Source: Anopheles merus
Taxonomy: Eukaryota; Arthropoda; Insecta; Diptera; Culicidae
Reading direction: 5' to 3'
Assembly (NCBI RefSeq): GCF_017562075.2
Contig: NC_054082.1
Location: forward strand, 6,791,550 to 6,855,549
Length of the DNA stretch: 64,000 nt
A model generated the notes under the pieces. It saw nothing but the letters and a program-made list of their open reading frames with translations. It had not been told where the DNA came from and ran no database searches. Positions within the stretch are counted from its first letter, which is position 1; the number at the start of each line of letters is the position of its first letter. The position numbers and the translations under genes were made by a program. Of the stretch, positions 58,261-64,000 are shown one piece after another.

Positions 58261-60310
58261 TGTGCCCCTCTCTCTCTCCCAAGCGCGCACGGCATGCATG
58301 TTCAACACCCATTCGAATTTTGGCATGTTTTTTGTTCGTCTTATCTTTTAAATGTACAAAAACATTCGGGTGTTACTTGTTGCTTCGCTGCATCCATTTC
58401 CTCCGGCCTGCCCTTTCCACGGTAGGTAGCTCTACAAGAGCAGAGAAAATGTATGTTTTACCACCAGCGAGCCATCGAATGGCGGTGGTGCGTGGTGTAA
58501 CCGCACCGGACCAAATTGGACACGAATCGTTTGGAAGCGTGGAAGCGAACCCTGATGCTGATGGCCAAACGATTAGAACACATTCCAGAACCTGCGGGAG
58601 GCCGCCTGCTTTTGGAGGTTTTTTCGTCCCTCGACTGCTTGTTCCCCCGGTGCCCCGTGCGAACGCCCCGCTCGAAGGTGGAGGCCTCCCGCTGGCTTTA
58701 AGACGTCTTTATCCTTTTAATATTTCAATAAGATAGATATTAAGATAATGTCCAAATAGGCGTCTTTATAATGGGGCCTGGTTTTACTCACCTTTGCCGC
58801 CACCGTTGTCCCCCCCCCCCGTCCACTCCCAACAACATCCCTGCTGGAGCTGGAGCTTCAGCCCGAGTGGTTTACCCCTTAGTGAGCAGCAACCATTTCA
58901 CACTTTGCCTGAACTTATCCACCAAACCAGCACCCCAAACCAGGCGAATCAAGAGCGAATGACCGCGAATGCGCACACCGGACGTCGGAGGATCATGGCA
59001 GTGGAACCTGGCGGGAGAGTGAAAAAGAAACCCATAAACCGGCATTTCGTGGTGAGCCGAGCTTTATTTTCCCCCAACCTTGGTAAATGATATTTTCGTT
59101 CGGGTTTGTTTGATTTTCGATTCGATTTACCATTTTCGGGCGGACGGATGGTTGCGTTCGCTCCGGGCGGGTTTTGAGAAACGAGCCCATCCCAAGCGGC
59201 TCTCCCGCAAACCTTCCCCACCCATCGAATGGTGTGGCTCGTGGGTGAGGATCGATATTTCTTTGATTAATGATCGCTGCATCACGATCAGCGAGCCCGG
59301 CCAGTGGGGCTTTGAGGGATGGTGGTGGCCGAAGCGTGGCAAACGACGCCCGCAAACCGAAACGAGCCGTAACCTTACGGTGTCAAAGCAATAAATTGAA
59401 TTGGAAAATGATTTTAAACGATTGGCCACGATTCGTTCCGTCGTTCCGTTTCACCTTCCTCACCAGCCGAGTGATATTCGTGGTTTGTTTGTTTACTTGA
59501 GCTTTACCGTACATTCTCTCGGTTTTTTTTTGGGACTTCCCGGGCTGGCTTTAAACGATGCACTTACTTATTCATTCCTGCGCGTGCCATGCGCACTTGT
59601 TCGGTCGTTTTATTTCGGCTGGACAATTAAAAGGTGCCACTAGTAAACTAACCCAACGCATCACAAAACAATACCCAAAGCGCAACGATCGAACAATGTT
59701 CGGTTCGCAGGATGCACTCGCTGGGGGATGGGGATGGGATTATGGGGATGAATTTTGGGGTGTCGTTTTAATGGAGAGAAGGAAGATCCGAGAAAAAATA
59801 ACAAAACAAGGACACAATCATAAAATTGACTACCGAATGCGTTGCGTGCTGCTGTGCATTTACAAGTGCACGCATCACACACCATTAGCAGGCGACACCC
59901 GAACAATGGATCGTAAAATGGTGAAATTTTGTTTAAACAACTTAAGTCTTCCCCATTCTTTCCCTCCCACAACGTACGCCTCTACGCTGGAAGGGTGAGA
60001 ACAAATAATTGTTGGCTCGTGCCGGCAGTAAACGGGCAGCACAAATCGTCCTCGCCAGATTGTTCAATACCCGACCCGAGCAGTGTGTGTAAGTGTGTAC
60101 GGGCACTTTTTGTGGTGCCCGAAAAGATCAAACCCCCATAAGTGCGTACATGAAATTGTTATGAAATGGTATTAAAAAGTACAACATAATGATGGTTGTG
60201 CACAATGCCCTCGCGCGGCGGAAATGTCGAACGAAAGGGACGTTCCAGAGCCGATGGCTGGGATTTTCGGGTGTCCGGCGGATGGGTGTTTGTTCGAATG
60301 AATCATAAAA
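58261..60310. other. GC-richer non-coding stretch
   Basis: Frames open on both strands through 58949-59429 are compositional. The 158-codon plus frame at 58260-58736 has no recognisable domain. The stretch contains a C11 run at 58810-58820. No RNA gene or repeat family is recognised. Confidence 0.55.
58810..58820 (+). repeat. C11 homopolymer
   Basis: Eleven C residues on the plus strand. Confidence 0.96.
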
Positions 60311-60597
60311 TTATTAACAGCTCTTTGTGATATGGCTAACAATCGTTAAAGAGTCCAATTATGATGCTGTCCTAATAAAGTTAATCTACTGTAAGGAAGT
60401 TGTGTCGAAAGCTGATCGGTTAGGGTCTCGCTTTAGGGAGCGTAGTTGGCCTTTTAGGACAGATATCCCTCGATCGCACTTGAATTTTAATTAGCAGCCA
60501 TTTCTGAACGGCTCTGATGGTTGAAAAATCAGTAATTTATTCTTAGGATGTTTGGTAATGATTTCAAAATGATTATTCAATGAGTTTAACTGACAGC

Positions 60598-60616
60598 TTC
60601 AACTGAATCAGTTGAA
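60598..60616. repeat. Inverted repeat, 9-bp arms, 1-nt spacer
   Basis: TTCAACTGA and TCAGTTGAA are perfect reverse complements around a single A. Confidence 0.92.
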
Positions 60617-60707
60617 TGTATTAAGTATACCATCTTGAACTCCATTTTGTGAGGCTCTAGATCCTACACATTTGCTAACAATGGAGTCCTTTCCGTTTTA
60701 AGTTTGT

Positions 60708-60725
60708 AGGCTGAAATTTCAGCCT
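60708..60725. repeat. 18-bp perfect palindrome
   Basis: AGGCTGAAATTTCAGCCT is identical on both strands, the longest perfect palindrome found. A diverged copy lies at 61110-61130. Confidence 0.93.
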
Positions 60726-60792
60726 GTCAGCTGTTTGCATTGTATAGCAGTTTTCGAGCAGTTATTTAAGTGAGTATAATATACAGGTGGGC

Positions 60793-61033
60793 TTATCCCA
60801 AGGTGTATGAATTTAGAAGGCTGATTTTTATCGCTTCTGCTTCTGAATGAAGGTTGTAAGAGTGTTTTGTGTATTCGTCAAGGCTCCAAAAAGCTTTTTT
60901 GAACAAAAATTTTCACCCATCCTGTCAAAAAGTGATAATCAAATATGGTTATAAAAAACATGCTATGAGACCACCTGGACTACAAACACTTTGATTTTGG
61001 ATTCCATCACCAGATCTTGGGACCTTGGGATAA
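60793..61033. repeat. 241-bp segment bounded by 12-bp inverted repeats
   Basis: TTATCCCAAGGT at 60793-60804 is the exact reverse complement of ACCTTGGGATAA at 61022-61033. Outside these arms, ACAGGTGG (60783-60790) and CCACCTTGT (61043-61051) also pair with one gap, so the terminal repeats may reach about 20 bases. An 11-bp direct repeat, TTTTCGAGCAG, lies on both sides (60751-60761 and 61060-61070). The architecture resembles a MITE, although the outer direct repeats are not immediately adjacent to the ends. Confidence 0.5.
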
Positions 61034-61127
61034 ATGTAAACACCACCTTGTTTTGCCATTTTTCGAGCAGGCACTCGAATCTAATTCTAGCTTTGCGGCT
61101 AGCATAACCTAGACTGAAAATTGCAGG

Positions 61128-61208
61128 CTAGTTTGTGTGTGGTTTTGTATAGAGTGTTTACATGACTTCCGCCTCCAACTGTCAAACTCCATACAAAAAA
61201 CTGACTAG
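61128..61208. repeat. Imperfect foldback, about 30-bp arms
   Basis: CTAGT...TTTTGTAT on the left matches the reverse complement of ATACAAAA...ACTAG on the right (perfect core 61143-61150 with 61191-61198), with gaps. The inner parts GTTTACA and TGTCAAAC also pair partly. Confidence 0.6.
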
Positions 61209-62196
61209 AATCGAGAAGGGCCCCAATGTTCTAAAAAAAAGTCTACCACACAAATGAACTAATTGATCAACGTTTTAAGGCCTTCGAAAGCAAAAATTGT
61301 ATCAAAAGCTCTGTCAAAGCTCTTTGGTTGTAAAGTAATGAGAATTGGAAAAGAAATTCTATTTCGAGAAGCTGACCACCTAAACTCACTGCTTGTTCAA
61401 ACAACAACCAACAACCGAATGTTTGTCATTCGCAATCAACCAAGTAAACTGTCCAAGGTGCTAAACCTTTGATTTCCAAACGTCAAAACGCTTCCCATAT
61501 TATTCAATCAAACGGTAAAGATCATCATCAATATAGCTTATAGATTCAGCAATTAGGAATACAAGGACTCGACAATTTAACAATCAGCTCGCGTGACCGG
61601 AATATTCATAAAGCACCGCCACCTTTCCCTCGGCTGCAGTTAAGCTCCCACTGATGCACATCATATCCGATCACCATAATCACACCACTGTCATAAGTAC
61701 TCACACACACCCTGAAGTCTATTGCAACCGGTACGAGATATTGTTAAGCTCCGTTTCCTGTCTCGAATTGTCTTTTCATCTCCCTGCTGCTCATGCTACA
61801 ACATCGCGCATTAAACCTAGCCACCCATTTTACGACACATTCACAGCCGCTTAAAAGGGCTGTCCAGTGCTGAACGGGTCGGTGCCGGTGTTGGGCAAAC
61901 TGGCACTGGCTTCCGCTCCGCACACGGGCTAAGGTTGCAGCTTTCCACGGTTTCGCACTTAAATTGGGGAAATCCTCTCTTCCGGCCACCAGGGCGAAAC
62001 AACGCTGCGGGACCACGGGGTTAAACGGCGGGCGTCTAGAAGGCGGTGGATGGCGCAGTAGCGTTAGCGCGGTTACCTTCGCGCCCGGGTCTGCCCGTCG
62101 GTGGGGTATAGATTTTCAAATGCGATTATAATCACACTCATTAATCTTCCTTTGCTGATTGTATCCGTTTCGGTTTTCTCCTCCATTTTGCCACCG

Positions 62197-62220
62197 CTGG
62201 CTGGCTGGCTGGCTGGCTGG
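62197..62220 (+). repeat. (CTGG)6 tetranucleotide repeat
   Basis: Six perfect CTGG units. Confidence 0.97.
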
Positions 62221-63536
62221 CAGTGCGCAGTGGTCAGTGGATCGGAAACTCGCTGGCCACTCTGCCGTCCCACAGCCGACCTGCGGCGCTGCGCACTAAC
62301 AGCGCACTGCGCTTAGTGTATTTACTGGCAGCTAGTGTAGGGAGGCCATGTGTAAAGCGGGCAGTGTGAGTGAGCGAGAGATAAAGCACAGGAAAGGCAG
62401 CATGCGTGCGATTGCTAATGATCGCTTACGTCCGCTAATACATACAGCTTAATTATTGTACTTATGAAGTATAAATATTAAATTTGAATTAGCAAACCAT
62501 GCACAGCTTGGGCTGGTGCCGCACACCGTAGTGCACAATCTAGCCACCAGCCATCTTTCATACTTCAGCGAGCGGGGCGTTTGGGTAAGCGAGGAACGTG
62601 GTAAGTAGCAACGCGGTCTAAGCGAATGTTTTGAACATTACACATTTAATTATGACGCTAGCAGGGGTGATCAGCGAGCGTTTGCAGCGCCGTGGCAGCA
62701 GACACGCTCCCGTACAAAGCTAATCAAGGGGAAAGAGACTCGGCGCGCGGTAAGGCACGAACCTGCACCTGCAGCAGGTTGATATTCGCGCACGGTGTTC
62801 GCGACTAAATGAGCAAAACCGACACCGAAACAAAACGAAACACATTAAGGAAGAATTTGCTTAAGAGCTTTATTTTGCACCATTGCCATTGGTGTGGCTC
62901 GCATCAACTGGCAAAAGAGCGGGAATGGGTGGACGATGAAGTTAATGATGCCGAGGTGCACTGATGGAAGTGACTTCCCTCGTCCGATCGCTACCGTACC
63001 CGTTAACGAGGTAGATTATTATGATTGTACGAATGGGCGTACGGGCGTATTGCAAAATATGACTCATGCGGGACGGTGCTGTGGGGCACCGCCTGCTTTT
63101 ATGGGCAGTTATTCAATCATCAACTTTAGTGACATCCAATTTGCTGATTAATTGTACTTGGTGAGTATGATTGCACTTGTGCGAACGGCTACACAATATG
63201 CGAAACTCATCAAGCGAGAGGGAAAGCGATTGTTTATGATAGGGGTTGTTTGTGTGGCGCATCAATTATGATAAATGTGTGGACAGATACATTTGTGAGT
63301 GATTACTGGTAGTAGCTGGCAGTTGATAATTGTGTATGAAATGTGAGTCTTGTTGATTTACATATTTTTAAACTCTTCCTGAAGCGTTACTTAACTTAAG
63401 ATTACTTTTACTACTACTCAGTGCTAACATCTCCTTTTAACAACGCTCTCTGGTGGATGTTTGTAGTACTAAATCCATGGCGTGTAGTTAAGTGAAGAGA
63501 GCGATGAACACAAATAGAAACGAAAAGCAGAAATGT

Positions 63537-63546
63537 TTCACGTGAA
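63537..63546. promoter_or_regulatory. 10-bp palindrome with CACGTG E-box
   Basis: TTCACGTGAA is a perfect palindrome around the canonical E-box, the second such site in the window. Binding is inferred only. Confidence 0.25.
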
Positions 63547-64000
63547 TTGTCACCTGGAAAGCTACAAAAAGGACTGCGAATGATGCACCTTAACGAACAC
63601 AATCCTACTCCCGGCTGTTAACAGCACCTAACGACCCCTGTTCTGCATCCAAACCGCTCGTAACTCGTTCGGTGCGGCATTCGGACCGCTTTCATCTTTC
63701 AGAGCCAGTGTCCAGTCCTGGAAAGATAGCGCCAACCACCAACTTCTGACACTTTTGCAGCAAACGCAACACACACACACACAACGAATGACAGAGGAAC
63801 TAGCACCCGCGCGTTCCACGCACATTTTGGGCGGCCGGTGGCGGCATCAGCATCAACCGAAAAGGGCCTTCCCGGGTGCCCACCATCGGTCCCCATTTGT
63901 TCTGACTGTTAACTTGTTAAAAGACATGAAATTACACACATTTGGACGGTTATTTATGGGGAACAATAATCGCGAACGCGCCAGCGCCTTCAATGTGGCC

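Larger units (their letters stand above)
60311..61660. mobile_element. AT-rich inverted-repeat nest, possible decayed MITE cluster
   Basis: This 1.35-kb AT-rich block differs from its surroundings. It holds a 19-bp quasi-palindrome, an 18-bp palindrome, an 8-bp-arm inverted pair (60639-60646 with 60680-60687), a 241-bp segment bounded by 12-bp inverted repeats, diverged direct repeats 400 bases apart, and an imperfect foldback at 61128-61208. No transposase frame is present; the 69-codon frame at 61263-61472 is not recognisable. Small non-autonomous elements are the simplest explanation, but no family is identified. Confidence 0.35.
61661..64000. other. Non-coding stretch to window end
   Basis: The stretch holds (CTGG)6, a set of competing inverted repeats, donor-like GTAAGC and GTAAGT words around 62585-62603, a short CA run at 63771-63783 and an E-box palindrome. 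The frame 62894-63151 is not recognisable. The last 14 codons (63959-64000) are open and read NNNRERASAFNVA at the end; this is discussed under rejected items. Confidence 0.55.

Noticed and set aside
61263..61472. 69-codon frame inside the inverted-repeat block as a transposase remnant
   Set aside because: It contains no catalytic-triad pattern or DNA-binding motif and is too short to support that call.
63959..64000. bHLH-like NNNRER motif at the window end
   Set aside because: The spacing after RER does not fit the bHLH basic region or helix 1, and the frame is cut by the window edge.

Overview
This window reads as non-coding DNA from an animal genome, most likely a dipteran insect and plausibly an Anopheles mosquito. 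That assignment is an inference. It rests on the absence of bacterial-style gene packing, the dense CA/GT, GA and GCT microsatellites, base composition alternating between moderately GC-rich blocks and short AT-rich islands, and scattered TAATTA-type AT blocks of the kind seen in insect regulatory DNA. No protein family, RNA gene, CRISPR array or intact transposon could be recognised. The longest reading frames (about 210-230 codons) lack any recognisable domain, overlap open frames on the other strand, or are translations of simple repeats. The simplest reading is a gene desert or the inside of one or more very large introns.

Layout: 1-12 kb alternates GC-richer stretches with AT islands near 0.2-0.8, 2.4-2.7, 4.8-5.3, 6.8-7.1, 9.1-9.5 and 11.5-11.7 kb, and carries a (GTG)14 array, a G11 run and a 16-bp palindrome around an E-box. 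12-22 kb carries GA-rich purine tracts and a 14-bp TAATTA palindrome. 22-31 kb has the largest microsatellites: (CA)25 and, 1.1 kb away in the opposite orientation, a 116-bp GT array. 31-50 kb holds local tandem duplications, several (GCT)n or (CAG)n arrays, an 18-bp C run and the most exon-like open frame (minus strand, 35751-35964). 50-60 kb holds a (GCT)10 array, an 11-bp-arm hairpin and a strong G-quadruplex motif. 60.3-61.7 kb is different from the rest: AT-rich and crowded with palindromes, inverted repeats and diverged direct repeats, probably a decayed nest of small mobile elements. The last 2.3 kb has a (CTGG)6 array beside competing inverted repeats and an E-box palindrome.

If a gene runs through this window, its exons are small. 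A handful of places carry good splice signals next to open frames (24632-24680 +, 30799-30859 + as an intron, 33692-33738 +, 35751-35964 -, 45397-45486 -). They are offered as low-confidence leads, because strong-looking donor sites are expected by chance many times in 64 kb. No pathway or gene cooperation can be inferred.
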